A model generated the notes under the pieces. That model worked only from the letters and a program-made list of their open reading frames with translations. It had not been told where the DNA came from and did not search any database. DNA of 54,897 nt from Bacteroidales bacterium (lineage in GTDB: Bacteria > Bacteroidota > Bacteroidia > Bacteroidales > UBA932), in NCBI GenBank assembly GCA_017651225.1, contig JAGCDF010000077.1, forward strand, positions 1 to 54,897, in the 5' to 3' direction. This document shows, piece by piece, positions 1 to 8,205 of this stretch. Each line of letters opens with the position of its first letter. Position 1 is the stretch's first letter. The translations under genes were made by a program, and so were the position numbers.

Positions 1-2
1 AT

Positions 3-134
3 CCGGATCGCTTCGAGCAGCTGCGCGGCGACTATCCCGTGCGGCGCGAGCCGGCCGCCTTCACCCTGCGGCTGCGGGGCGGCGATTCCGCGCTCGCGGC
101 GCCGCTCGCCGCGCTGGGCTTCCAACTCAAATGA
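3..134 (+). CDS. C-terminal 43 codons of an unidentified gene (cut by window edge)
   Basis: The window opens inside a plus-strand gene; only the last 43 codons and a TGA stop are visible. The tail is rich in Arg, Leu, Ala and Gly and ends in GFQLK. I do not recognise the family. It stops 12 bases before the patatin gene, so the two may be co-transcribed. Confidence 0.6.
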   Translation, partial: PDRFEQLRGDYPVRREPAAFTLRLRGGDSALAAPLAALGFQLK

Positions 135-146
135 TATACACACACC

Positions 147-2606
147 ATGAAAAAACTGATAAGCACCTTGCTCTTTGCCTGTACCTTCGCGCTGGGCGCG
201 CAGGCGCAAATCCTGGAGAGCGCCAACCCGCAGGCCGATTCCGCGGCCTTCGCCCGGGTCCGCGAGCGGATGGATTCCATCCGTCAGTACCGTCCCACCG
301 TGGGGCTCGTGCTCGCGGGCGGCGGAGCGCGCGGCCTGGCGCACCTCGGCGTGATCAAGTACCTGGAAGAACTGGGCATCCCAGTCGACGTCGTCACGGG
401 TACCAGCATGGGCGGCCTCGTGGGCGGCCTGTACGCCATGGGTTACACGCACGACCAGCTGGATTCGCTGGTGCGCGCCATCGAGTGGCCGGTCATGATG
501 TCGGACAACATCCCGAACAACAATATCTCCTACCGGCTGCGCAAGTACCGCGACCGTTTCGTCGTCCGCATCCCGTTCCACTACGACGACGAGGATCTGG
601 AGGAGCGGTTCCGCCGGGAGCAGATCGTGGAGCGCCTGGGGCAGGAAGCCGGCCACGGCTCCGCCGACATGCTCAAGGAGGCCGTCACCAAGATGGGCAT
701 CGGCATGCCCGACGGCTATCTTTTCGGCCTGAACGTCCGCAACATGCTCAGCTCCGTGAGCGTGGGCTATCAGGACAGCCTGAGTTTCGCGGAACTGCCC
801 ATCCCGTACGCCTGCGTGGCGACGGACATGTACACGATGACGCCGAAATACTGGACCTCCGGCAACCTCACGGACGCGATGCGCTCCACGATGGCCATTC
901 CTTTCTACTTCCGCGCCGTGCGCACGGAGGGGGCGGTGCTGCTGGACGGCGGCATGCGCAACAACTTCCCGGTGGACCTGGCGAAAGAGATGGGCGCCGA
1001 CATCATCATCGGTTCGGAGATGTCCGTGCCGCGCCAGCTGGACGAACTGAATTCTCCGGTGGACCTGCTCTTCCAGACCATCACCCTCCTGTCCAAGGAG
1101 ACGGCCGGCCCGGCTCGGCAAATGGTTGATTTTGAAGTGAATCACGAGCTGAAAGGCTACAACATGCTCTCGTTCGACGATAAGAGCGTGGACGATATCA
1201 TCAACCAGGGCTACCAGAACGCCCTGGCGAACAAGGAGTCCTTCGAGGCCGTGGCGGCGCTGGTGGCCGGCAAGGCCGTCCCGACCGTGCGGCGGTCGGC
1301 TCCGGCCGTGAACCTGGCCCAGAAGAAGGTCCGGGTCGGCTCCATTCGTTTCGAAGGGATTACGCAACAGGAGTTGCGCGCGGTCCTGCATCCGAAGGAC
1401 TATCCGAAGGACATGGAGTTTGACCGCGAGAAGGTGGAGCGCCTGCTCAACAAGATCTACGGTTCCAACGCGTTCGAATCCGTGACCTACCACCTGGAGG
1501 GCCGCGAAGAGCCGTACGTGCTGGTCTTCGACTGCCAGAAGGGGCAGGTGAACGATTTCGCCATCGGCGTGCGTGCCGACACGGACGAGACCGTGGCGCT
1601 CGCGCTGCACCTGGGCCTTGGCACCCGCCGGCTCATGGGGCCGCGCTTCACGGCGGACCTCAAACTGGGCACCAACCCGGCCCTGACGCTGGACTTTTCC
1701 CGCAAATTCGCCAAAGGCATCCCTACGATCGGGGTGGATTTCCGCACGCGTCTGATGCGGACGAACATCGGCTGGGACAACTCCGTCGAAGAACGGCTCT
1801 GGAGCATAGCCGCCGATGTCTATCTGGAGGATTCGCGGATGACCCGCGGTACGTTCCGGGTGGGCCTCACGGCGGAAATGGATCCCTACGAGCAGTATCT
1901 GTCCTACGGGGAAACGTGGAAGGACTGGGATTGGAAGAGCTACTGGCTGTCCGCCTTTGCGAACTTCAAGTTCGACACCTTCGACGACGGTTATTTCCCG
2001 ACGCGCGGCGTCCGGTTGACCCTGAAGGGCCGTTATAATTTCGCGGGATACAGCATTGACCTGGATAAAAACTACGCCGTACTCGAAGAAGATCCCGCCT
2101 TGACGGAAGGGGGGCGCGTTCCGCGTTACATCTCGACCCTGGCGAGTGTCGAAGCGGCTTTCTCCATCGGTAATCATTTCACCATCCTGCCCAAGTTGTA
2201 TGCTGCCTGGTACCAGCCGTTCGGCGTGAATACCATAACGTACCTTGCCCGGGATTTCATGAATATGAAGCATACCACCATGCTCGGAGGATTCATGCCG
2301 GACCGTTATACGGAGTTCCAGATTCCGTTCTTCCTCTGGCCTGCCAATACCCGGAACTCCAGTCCTTACACGGCCATGGCCCAGCTGGACCTGCGCTACT
2401 GCTTCGCGCGCAAGAATTACGTCAGCGTCCGGAGCGGTGTGCTGGTCCGGGGCGATGAGCTGCGGGATTTTGCGGAGAACTATAAGTATTGGGCCTTCGG
2501 CGCGGAATACGCCCGCCAGACGCCGGTCGGTCCGCTCAGGCTTGTCGCCCAGTGGGGCCGGATCGGCGGCTTCAGCGTGTATGCTTCCATTGGTTTTGAC
2601 TTTTAA
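147..2606 (+). CDS. Patatin-like phospholipase fused to an Omp85-type outer-membrane barrel
   Basis: An 819-residue exported protein. Residues 1-20 are a Sec signal peptide ending AQA. Residues 50-290 form a patatin domain with the oxyanion motif GGGARG (58-63), nucleophile Ser87 in GTSMG, and the catalytic Asp267 in DGG, so the Ser-Asp dyad is complete. Around residues 395-470 lies a POTRA-like segment (VRVGSIRFEG onward), and the rest resembles a 16-strand surface-antigen barrel ending in an aromatic residue (GFDF). Family knowledge (PlpD-type proteins) says the patatin domain is a lipase linked to the outer membrane; its substrate is probably phospholipid, which is inference. It is followed after 6 bases by the MscS gene, so the two envelope genes are likely one unit. 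Confidence 0.93.
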   Translation: MKKLISTLLFACTFALGAQAQILESANPQADSAAFARVRERMDSIRQYRPTVGLVLAGGGARGLAHLGVIKYLEELGIPVDVVTGTSMGGLVGGLYAMGYTHDQLDSLVRAIEWPVMMSDNIPNNNISYRLRKYRDRFVVRIPFHYDDEDLEERFRREQIVERLGQEAGHGSADMLKEAVTKMGIGMPDGYLFGLNVRNMLSSVSVGYQDSLSFAELPIPYACVATDMYTMTPKYWTSGNLTDAMRSTMAIPFYFRAVRTEGAVLLDGGMRNNFPVDLAKEMGADIIIGSEMSVPRQLDELNSPVDLLFQTITLLSKETAGPARQMVDFEVNHELKGYNMLSFDDKSVDDIINQGYQNALANKESFEAVAALVAGKAVPTVRRSAPAVNLAQKKVRVGSIRFEGITQQELRAVLHPKDYPKDMEFDREKVERLLNKIYGSNAFESVTYHLEGREEPYVLVFDCQKGQVNDFAIGVRADTDETVALALHLGLGTRRLMGPRFTADLKLGTNPALTLDFSRKFAKGIPTIGVDFRTRLMRTNIGWDNSVEERLWSIAADVYLEDSRMTRGTFRVGLTAEMDPYEQYLSYGETWKDWDWKSYWLSAFANFKFDTFDDGYFPTRGVRLTLKGRYNFAGYSIDLDKNYAVLEEDPALTEGGRVPRYISTLASVEAAFSIGNHFTILPKLYAAWYQPFGVNTITYLARDFMNMKHTTMLGGFMPDRYTEFQIPFFLWPANTRNSSPYTAMAQLDLRYCFARKNYVSVRSGVLVRGDELRDFAENYKYWAFGAEYARQTPVGPLRLVAQWGRIGGFSVYASIGFDF

Positions 2607-2612
2607 CGGCTT

Positions 2613-4958
2613 ATGATGAATCATTCCCGTCTTTTCCTGTCCTTTGCCGCCATGCTGGCGGCCTTCCTGCTGGCCGTCCCGGCCCGGGCCGATGAGGAAC
2701 CGCTGCAGGACGAACTCCGCGCCACGCTTACCGACCTGCTGCCCGAGTTGAGGCAGTCGTATGGCCAGGCCGTCGATCTGGATTCCCTGTTGCTGGAGAA
2801 CAATGCCCGGCGACAACAGCTTTCCGACATGATCCGTGCCGCCGACGAAGTGACGATCATGCTCTATACCCAGCGGCCCGATTTCGCCTTCGACATGGCG
2901 TTCGCGCTGGAGCGGGTGTCGGCGGTCTATGATTCTTTCCACGAACAGAGCCGCCTTTCCGACACGTACCTGACGCGCTCGCGCTCGGGGCTTCGTCGCT
3001 ACGTCTTGCTGAAAGAGACGTTGCAGGATCTGTCGAACAGCCACCAGATAGATTCGCTGGCTGTGTCGGATTCACTGCTGCTGCAGGATTCCTCCCTTCA
3101 GCTGGAGCCCCTGGTGAAGATGGACGGGACGGAGAAGGCCATGCTGGACAGCTGCCTGAATTATCTCGACTCCCTGACCGTCCTGTACGGGAAATCCCTG
3201 ATGCTAGCCTTGCAGGACAGCGTCAGTTTCGCGGAGACGGAGGTGAAGCTCCGGCAGGCGTATGATTATGCGCGGTCGAACTACGCCGCCACGCAGAAGA
3301 GCATCTTCATCGGGGGGAACGTGAACGTCGTCTCCCTGTTCAAGGACTGGGACTTCTATGTGGAGATCGCCAAGGGGGACTTGCAGACGCGGTTCGGCCA
3401 GCGCATCGGGATGGAACAGCGGCGTCAGTACTGGCGCATGGCCGGCAGGTTGCTGAACCAGTTCTTCTGGCTCATCCTGGCCATCATTATTTCGCTGCTG
3501 ATCCGCGTGGGAAAGCGGCGGCTGGGGAATTCCCTGGGGTTGTATCTGCCCACGCTGGTGCTGGACTTCCTGGTCATCCTGCTCCGGGCGATCTTCCTGC
3601 CCGCGAGCCTGGTGCCGTTCGTGCTGCCCGTGACCATGCTCGTTTTCATCGGCTGGCAGGTGGCGGTGAATCTCCGCCTGCGGAAGTTTGCGGAGCGGGT
3701 CGACCTGATGTATACGCGGATCTCCGTGGGGGTGATGGCCACTTCGGGTGTCCTTTCCCTGATCGGGTATTCGATGGTCGGTGTCCTGCTGCTCACGTTC
3801 TGGACCTTCCAGTTGGCCTTGCTGCATACCATCGCGACGCTGTTCTACCTGATCCGGCGCTATAACGAGAGCCGCGTGACCCGGCGCAAAGCCCGGTATC
3901 ACGAGGAGAATCCCTTTATTCCGTTCGATGACAAGGACTCCTTTATCGAGGTGACGTGGTTCTACGACCTGCTCCACATGGTGGTGAGCCCGATCGTGAC
4001 GGTGTTTTCCCTGCTGCTCAGCATGCAGTTCACCTCGCGCGCCTACCAGTTGTCCCTGACCGGGACCGACTTCCTGCACCAGCCATTCTTCCATGGAGAG
4101 GGGCTGGAGAGCCTGGAGAGCATCACCCTGCTCAATCTGCTGATGGTGATCGTGCTCTTCTTCGTGTTCCGTTACCTGATCTATGTGGTCAAGGCGATGG
4201 CGCGGATGATCAAGCTGCGCGAGGTGCTGAAGAAGACCGGCGAGAAGAAGGCGATCAAGGAGTCGGACGTGAACCTCTCCCTGCCGCACGCACTCTTCAC
4301 GCTGCTGGGCTGGATGCTCTATGTGATCATTGTGTTCGGGATCCTGCATGTGTCGACGAAGGCCATGACTACCATCACGACAGGTCTGGCGGCCGGTATC
4401 GGTTTCGCCTTGAAGGACCTGATCAACAACTTCTTCTACGGGGTGCAGCTGATGGCCGGGCGCATCCGCGTGGGCGACAAGATCTGCTGCGACGGCGTGC
4501 GCGGCATCGTGCGGCGGGTGAGTTACCAGACCACGCAGGTGGAGGACGAGGACGGTTCCATCATCGCCTTTACCAATACCGATCTCTTCGCCGGGAAGTT
4601 CCGCAACCTGAACAGCGGCCGGAATTATGAGATTCTCAAGCTGCCGGTGGGTGTGCGCTATGGGACGGATACGGACAAGGCCCGCAAGGTGATCCTGGAG
4701 GCCATCGAGCCGCTGAAGACCAAGGACAAGTACGGACGGGACATCCTGGATCCGAAGCGTCCCATCGAGGTACGTTTCGACGGCTTCGGCGACAATTCCG
4801 TGAATCTGCTCATCGTCCTCTATTCGACGGTGGAGACGCACTACACCTTTGCCTCACAGGTGATGGAGGCGGTCTACAACGCGTTCGCGAAGAACGGCAT
4901 CGAGATCCCGTTCCCGCAGCGCGATGTCTATATCAAGACTATTCCTGAGCAGAAGTGA
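2613..4958 (+). CDS. Large MscS-family mechanosensitive ion channel
   Basis: A 781-residue protein with a signal peptide (cleavage near ARA, residue 26) and a periplasmic domain of about 250 residues with coiled-coil-like character. About six hydrophobic segments follow (roughly 283-299, 315-350, 370-412, 452-475, 505-530, 558-580). The MscS core comes next: a Gly/Ala-rich pore helix (GLAAGIGFALKD, 591-602) and the beta-domain with GDKI and a FTNTDLF stretch. This architecture matches large MscS/MscK-like channels, which open on membrane tension to release solutes during hypo-osmotic shock in the inner membrane. ATG ATG start; either Met is possible. It runs 20 bases into the convergent fabD gene. 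Confidence 0.93.
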   Translation: MMNHSRLFLSFAAMLAAFLLAVPARADEEPLQDELRATLTDLLPELRQSYGQAVDLDSLLLENNARRQQLSDMIRAADEVTIMLYTQRPDFAFDMAFALERVSAVYDSFHEQSRLSDTYLTRSRSGLRRYVLLKETLQDLSNSHQIDSLAVSDSLLLQDSSLQLEPLVKMDGTEKAMLDSCLNYLDSLTVLYGKSLMLALQDSVSFAETEVKLRQAYDYARSNYAATQKSIFIGGNVNVVSLFKDWDFYVEIAKGDLQTRFGQRIGMEQRRQYWRMAGRLLNQFFWLILAIIISLLIRVGKRRLGNSLGLYLPTLVLDFLVILLRAIFLPASLVPFVLPVTMLVFIGWQVAVNLRLRKFAERVDLMYTRISVGVMATSGVLSLIGYSMVGVLLLTFWTFQLALLHTIATLFYLIRRYNESRVTRRKARYHEENPFIPFDDKDSFIEVTWFYDLLHMVVSPIVTVFSLLLSMQFTSRAYQLSLTGTDFLHQPFFHGEGLESLESITLLNLLMVIVLFFVFRYLIYVVKAMARMIKLREVLKKTGEKKAIKESDVNLSLPHALFTLLGWMLYVIIVFGILHVSTKAMTTITTGLAAGIGFALKDLINNFFYGVQLMAGRIRVGDKICCDGVRGIVRRVSYQTTQVEDEDGSIIAFTNTDLFAGKFRNLNSGRNYEILKLPVGVRYGTDTDKARKVILEAIEPLKTKDKYGRDILDPKRPIEVRFDGFGDNSVNLLIVLYSTVETHYTFASQVMEAVYNAFAKNGIEIPFPQRDVYIKTIPEQK

Positions 4959-5835
4959 TGACGACCTCGGCGCCGACGGCGCCGGAGATGCGCTTGACCA
5001 GGCCCTGGAGCACCGCTCCGGGGCCTATTTCGCGGAATTCGGTCGCGCCGTCCGCGAGCATGTTCTTTACCGACTGGGTCCAGCGGACCGGGGAGGTGAG
5101 CTGCTGCAGGAGGTTGTCCTTGATGCGCTTCGGGTCCGTTTCCGGCTGGGCGGTGACGTTCTGGTAGATGGGGCAGCGCGGGGTGCGGACTTCCGTGCGC
5201 TCGATGGCTTTCGCGAGCTCTACGCGGGCGGGCTCCATGAGCGGGGAGTGGAAGGCGCCGCTGACGCTCAGCGGGAGGGCGCGCTTGGCGCCGGCCGCCT
5301 TCATCGCCTCGCAGGCCTTCGCCACGGCTTCTTTCTCGCCGGAGATGACCACCTGGCCGTCGCAGTTGTAGTTGGCGGGGATGACGATGCCGTCGATGCT
5401 TTTGCAGACTGCTTCGACCTGTTCGTTGCTCAGGGCGATCACAGCCGCCATCGTGCCGGGTACTTTTTCGCAGCATTTCTGCATCTCGCTGGCGCGGACG
5501 GCCACGAGGCGCAGGGCGTCTTCGAAGTTCACGGCGCCGGCGGCGACGAGGGCGGAGAATTCGCCCAGGGAGTGGCCGCCGACCATGTCGGGGGCGGGGA
5601 GGCCTTCGGTGCAGAGGGCCGTGACCACGGAGTGGAGGAAGATGGCCGGCTGCGTCACTTTCGTGGCGCGCAGGTCCTCGTCGCTGCCTTCAAACATGAT
5701 GTCGGTGAGGCGGAATCCGAGGATTTCGTTGGCTTTCTCCATCAGCTCGCGGGCCTTGGCGTTGCTCTCGTACAGTTGTTTTCCCATACCCGGGAACTGG
5801 GACCCCTGTCCGGGGAAAACGTATGCTCTTTTCAT
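4939..5835 (-). CDS. fabD: Malonyl-CoA:ACP transacylase
   Basis: A 298-residue protein that transfers malonyl groups from CoA to acyl carrier protein for type II fatty-acid synthesis in the cytoplasm. It has the N-terminal GQGSQ motif (9-13), nucleophile Ser89 in GHSLGE, the conserved Arg114 region and catalytic His196 in FHSP; its length is normal for the family. I chose the ATG of MKRAYVFPG because the family starts directly with this strand; the frame stays open 10 codons further upstream. It is convergent with, and overlaps by 20 bases, the MscS gene. Confidence 0.97.
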   Translation of the reverse strand: MKRAYVFPGQGSQFPGMGKQLYESNAKARELMEKANEILGFRLTDIMFEGSDEDLRATKVTQPAIFLHSVVTALCTEGLPAPDMVGGHSLGEFSALVAAGAVNFEDALRLVAVRASEMQKCCEKVPGTMAAVIALSNEQVEAVCKSIDGIVIPANYNCDGQVVISGEKEAVAKACEAMKAAGAKRALPLSVSGAFHSPLMEPARVELAKAIERTEVRTPRCPIYQNVTAQPETDPKRIKDNLLQQLTSPVRWTQSVKNMLADGATEFREIGPGAVLQGLVKRISGAVGAEVVITSAQE

Positions 5836-5862
5836 TTTCGAAATTCGTTTTGTTTGGCGCTG

Positions 5863-5870
5863 CAAAATTA
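5863..5870 (-). promoter_or_regulatory. -7 box of the fabD promoter
   Basis: TAATTTTG on the minus strand fits the Bacteroidetes -7 consensus TAnnTTTG, 27 bases upstream of the chosen fabD start. No good -33 box is seen. Confidence 0.5.
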
Positions 5871-5881
5871 CAAATTTTAAG

Positions 5882-5889
5882 TATATTTG
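5882..5889 (+). promoter_or_regulatory. -7 box of the tRNA-Arg promoter
   Basis: TATATTTG matches TAnnTTTG 17 bases before the tRNA 5' end; divergent from the fabD promoter. Confidence 0.6.
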
Positions 5890-5906
5890 CAGTCCCTATC
5901 GGGCAC

Positions 5907-5978
5907 GCCCCTGTAGTTTAATGGATAAAATTTCGGATTCCGGTTCCGACGATAGGCGTTCGATTCGCCTCGGGGGTA
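5907..5978 (+). tRNA. tRNA-Arg (anticodon CCG)
   Basis: The cloverleaf folds by eye: acceptor arms GCCCCTG/CGGGGGT with two G-U pairs, D-arm GTTT..AAAT, and anticodon stem TCGGA/TCCGA. The loop TTCCGGT puts CCG at 34-36. The T-arm is AGGCG-TTCGATT-CGCCT. Discriminator A and no encoded CCA. It reads CGG codons. Confidence 0.93.
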
Positions 5979-5982
5979 CAAG

Positions 5983-6011
5983 AAAAAGACAGCAGAAACG
6001 CTGTCTTTTTT
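5983..6011 (+). terminator. Intrinsic terminator of tRNA-Arg
   Basis: A perfect 11-bp stem AAAAAGACAGC/GCTGTCTTTTT with a 6-base loop runs into T6, five bases after the tRNA end. Confidence 0.85.
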
Positions 6012-6085
6012 CTTTTGTCCGCCACCCCCGATCCTGGGCTAACAGACCCCAATCCTACCCCGTCTGCCCAATCCTTCCCTGTCCT

Positions 6086-6391
6086 GCCCGGCTCCGACCG
6101 GGCATCTCCTTCCTCCGGGGAAGGTCTCATTTCAACCCCGACACCTTCCCCATGGAAACCTGCTTGGTTCGCCGTAAATCGCATATTCCGCGGGGAAGGT
6201 CCGTCACTTAAAAGCGGACCTTCCCCACTATCGCCCGGCAGTTTACCCATCCCCGGGCAACGGCAGGCGCGGAGCGGGCCCACCCCAAGGCCCGCTGACC
6301 GCCGGGAACGCTGGAGGCCTTTTCCGCCTCTGGCAGCCGATAAACCACATTCCCCAGGGGCGAAAAGGGGCAGTTTTGCTACCGGAAACTG
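6086..6391. repeat. Array of GC-rich hairpins in a 430-base gene-free stretch
   Basis: Between the tRNA terminator and the TlpA gene I see no credible coding frame. There are several perfect inverted repeats: GCCCGG/CCGGGC (6086-6103), GGGGAAGGT/ACCTTCCCC (6117-6151), the 12-bp GGGGAAGGTCCG/CGGACCTTCCCC (6192-6226), AGCGGGCC/GGCCCGCT (6273-6296) and CAGTTT/AAACTG (6371-6391). Two neighbouring hairpins share the same GGGGAAGGT arms. It could be a structured RNA, a palindromic repeat family or the remnant of an element next to a tRNA. Confidence 0.6.
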
Positions 6392-6419
6392 AATAATTGC
6401 GGTTGAGCCAAGAAATGTG

Positions 6420-6427
6420 TATTTTTG
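6420..6427 (+). promoter_or_regulatory. -7 box of the TlpA-like gene promoter
   Basis: TATTTTTG matches TAnnTTTG, 18 bases upstream of the ATG; a TTG at 6397-6399 lies 20 bases further upstream as a possible -33 element. Confidence 0.55.
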
Positions 6428-6445
6428 TGAGAATCAACTGTAGAC

Positions 6446-7030
6446 ATGATGAAACGTTTTATTATTCTAGTTGCAACGCTTATGGCTTTTGGTTTTGGAC
6501 TCCGTGCTCAGACTCCCGATGAAGAGGAACTCGATGCGAAATATGCAGTCACCCTGCTTAAGCCGGGGACGGCCGCACCCGACTTCACGTTGAATGACCT
6601 GTCCGACAAGTCGGTCAAGCTCAGTGACTTCCGGGGAAAGACCGTGGTGCTGGTCTTCTGGGCCTCCTGGTGTCCGGATTGCCGGGCCGAGATACCGCAG
6701 CTTAAATCCATGTGGGCATCCTCCGACCCGGCGAAGGTCAAGTTTGTCTCCGTGTCCTTTGACCGCGAATACGAAACATTCAGGAACTTTGTCTCTGATC
6801 AGGAGCTTCCTGGCGTCCAGCTTTTCGATCCGGCCGGGAAGAAAGACTCCGCCATCGGCGCCGCCTATGGCGTTCAGTGGATCCCGTCGCTGTATGTCAT
6901 TGATCCGGAAGGGAAAGTGGTTCTCTCCACCGTCATTGCGGGCAAAGTCGCATCCGTGCTGGCCGGTAAAACCGTTTCCGGTGCAGTCCTTCCCCGAAAC
7001 CTCTGCACGGACGAGAGTTGTGCCCTCTGA
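6446..7030 (+). CDS. TlpA-like periplasmic thiol-disulfide reductase
   Basis: A 194-residue protein with a signal peptide (cleavage near LRAQ, 21). It has a thioredoxin/AhpC-TSA fold with active site WCPDC (75-79) and the cis-Pro region WIPSLYVID. Family members reduce disulfides in the periplasm, for example in cytochrome c maturation or oxidative repair. The single-domain form without the long N-terminal helical domain of many Bacteroides TlpA proteins is compact. The codons are less GC-rich than in neighbours such as fabD. It stands alone behind its own promoter. The electron donor and partner cannot be told from the context. Confidence 0.92.
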   Translation: MMKRFIILVATLMAFGFGLRAQTPDEEELDAKYAVTLLKPGTAAPDFTLNDLSDKSVKLSDFRGKTVVLVFWASWCPDCRAEIPQLKSMWASSDPAKVKFVSVSFDREYETFRNFVSDQELPGVQLFDPAGKKDSAIGAAYGVQWIPSLYVIDPEGKVVLSTVIAGKVASVLAGKTVSGAVLPRNLCTDESCAL

Positions 7031-7121
7031 AATACCGGCATAATCTCCACCCGTCTTCCGCATCCGGTCGCCGTCGCAGAAGCATCCCACATCACTTCGC
7101 AAGGTATTAGTTCGCAAAAAG

Positions 7122-7307
7122 ATGAATAAGAGACAAAAAATGCAAGTTGCCCTCGGGGTTTTGTTTGCTGTCCTCCTTGTATTCTGGTTGTTCCTTCCGG
7201 GTAGTATTTATACCAGGATTCTCGGGGTGATATCCAGTGTCCTGGGAATACTCAGCATGGCCCTTTCCTATCGGGCTGAAGAAAAGAACAAAAAGAAATC
7301 CGAATAA
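7122..7307 (+). CDS. Small membrane protein, two predicted helices
   Basis: A 61-residue protein with two hydrophobic stretches (about 9-27 and 32-50) and a strongly charged C-terminus (EEKNKKKSE). No family recognised. It lies 91 bases after the TlpA gene and 17 bases before the next small gene. The hydrophobic pattern with flanking basic residues supports a real inner-membrane peptide. Confidence 0.6.
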   Translation: MNKRQKMQVALGVLFAVLLVFWLFLPGSIYTRILGVISSVLGILSMALSYRAEEKNKKKSE

Positions 7308-7324
7308 ACCCAATGCGGCCGGCG

Positions 7325-7513
7325 ATGATACGGATCCAATACACCGGGAACAACTACGCCGAACTCAAGCAGTTCCTTGGCGACCGCCTCCTTGCCCCCT
7401 ATGACTGCATGGGCTTCTCGATGCTCTCCCTGATGACCGACGAAGGTCCCGTCTCCATCCACGAGGGCAACTACGTCACCCTCCACCCCGACGGCTCCGT
7501 CGTGATAGACTGA
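7325..7513 (+). CDS. Small conserved-looking hypothetical protein
   Basis: A 62-residue protein starting MIRIQYTGNNY; an in-frame ATG four codons upstream (7313) is also possible. It has a hydrophilic beta-rich pattern ending EGNYVTLHPDGSVVID. This resembles small proteins often seen in phage or mobile contexts whose end reads G-D-Y/W-[IV]-x(3)-D-G. I infer only a weak likeness and assign no function. It sits in tandem with the preceding small membrane gene and faces a broken gene. Confidence 0.5.
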   Translation: MIRIQYTGNNYAELKQFLGDRLLAPYDCMGFSMLSLMTDEGPVSIHEGNYVTLHPDGSVVID

Positions 7514-7515
7514 TT

Positions 7516-7739
7516 TTAAAAATCCAGTACGCTCGATGCGATGATCCTGTAGTGCGGATGATAGGCCCGGGACCGAAACGATCCTGGAAGAACGATTTGT
7601 ACAGGTCCTGCAGCCGAGATTCCGGGTATGTCTCCAATTGCGTCGATGCGGCAGCCTTGACGGCGGCCGAGTCCACCATTCCCTGTTTGCAAGATGCAAG
7701 ACAGAGGATACAGGAGAGAAGAATAAAGAACCTTTTCAT
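7516..7739 (-). pseudogene. Internally deleted lipoprotein gene remnant
   Basis: The frame starts with a lipoprotein signal (lipobox LASC, Cys17), then TYPESRLQDLYKSFFQDRFGPG. After FGPG the frame turns into nonsense. In the next frame the same stretch reads YHPHYRIIASSVLDF and a stop (7516-7518), which looks like the genuine C-terminus of the same protein. From memory of Bacteroides proteins with a YPESRLQDIYK..FGPG start and a YHPHYRII end, about 130 central residues are missing. It lies 5 bases after the GNAT gene at the 3' end of that operon. Alternative: two unrelated short frames. Confidence 0.6.
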
Positions 7740-7744
7740 ATGAC

Positions 7745-8188
7745 TTATTCCTCCGACCAGGTCATCCGGATATGCGGAATCCTGTCCATGATGAAGGCCT
7801 CCGAGGACTGCCGGAAGCCCACCTGCTCGTAAAAACCCTTTGCGTATTCCTGCGCTTCGATGTCGATCCGCTTCGTGCAGAAATGTTCCTTGGCGACTGC
7901 AATTCCTTCCAGCATGATCCGCTTGCCGTATCCCTTACCCCGCTCGGTCGTGATGACGCGACCGATGGAGACCTCCTCCATATGTGTGCCAGCCGGACAG
8001 ACGCGGCAGAGCGCCACAATGTGATCGCCTTCAGTCAGCCAGAGGTGAATGGCCGCCTGGTCGTCGTAATCCATATCCTGATAGACACAGTCCTGCTCCA
8101 CGACGAAGACCTCGCTGCGAATCCGCAGCAAGTCATACAACTCCGCCGTCGTCAGTTCCGGGAATGTCTTTTTATGCAGTTTGAGCAT
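7745..8188 (-). CDS. ElaA-type GNAT acetyltransferase
   Basis: A 147-residue protein starting MLKLHKKTF. It has the ElaA signature LRIRSEVFVVEQ near residue 25, the acetyl-CoA loop motif IGRVITTERGKGYGKRIM, and an AKGFYEQVGF C-terminal motif. It acetylates an unknown amine in the cytoplasm. The frame stays open far upstream, but the ATG at 8188 gives the family's usual start. Last intact gene of a run of four minus-strand genes with short gaps (17 bases after the flavin reductase gene). Confidence 0.88.
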   Translation of the reverse strand: MLKLHKKTFPELTTAELYDLLRIRSEVFVVEQDCVYQDMDYDDQAAIHLWLTEGDHIVALCRVCPAGTHMEEVSIGRVITTERGKGYGKRIMLEGIAVAKEHFCTKRIDIEAQEYAKGFYEQVGFRQSSEAFIMDRIPHIRMTWSEE

Positions 8189-8205
8189 AGTCGGGGCTTT
8201 CAATG

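Noticed and set aside
6015-6437. Open frames on both strands in the hairpin region after tRNA-Arg
   Set aside because: Pro/Arg/Ser-rich sequence without domain pattern, running through perfect inverted repeats; looks non-coding.
5907-6450. A possible integrated element using tRNA-Arg as attachment site
   Set aside because: No second copy of the tRNA 3' end, no integrase and no mobile genes in the window.
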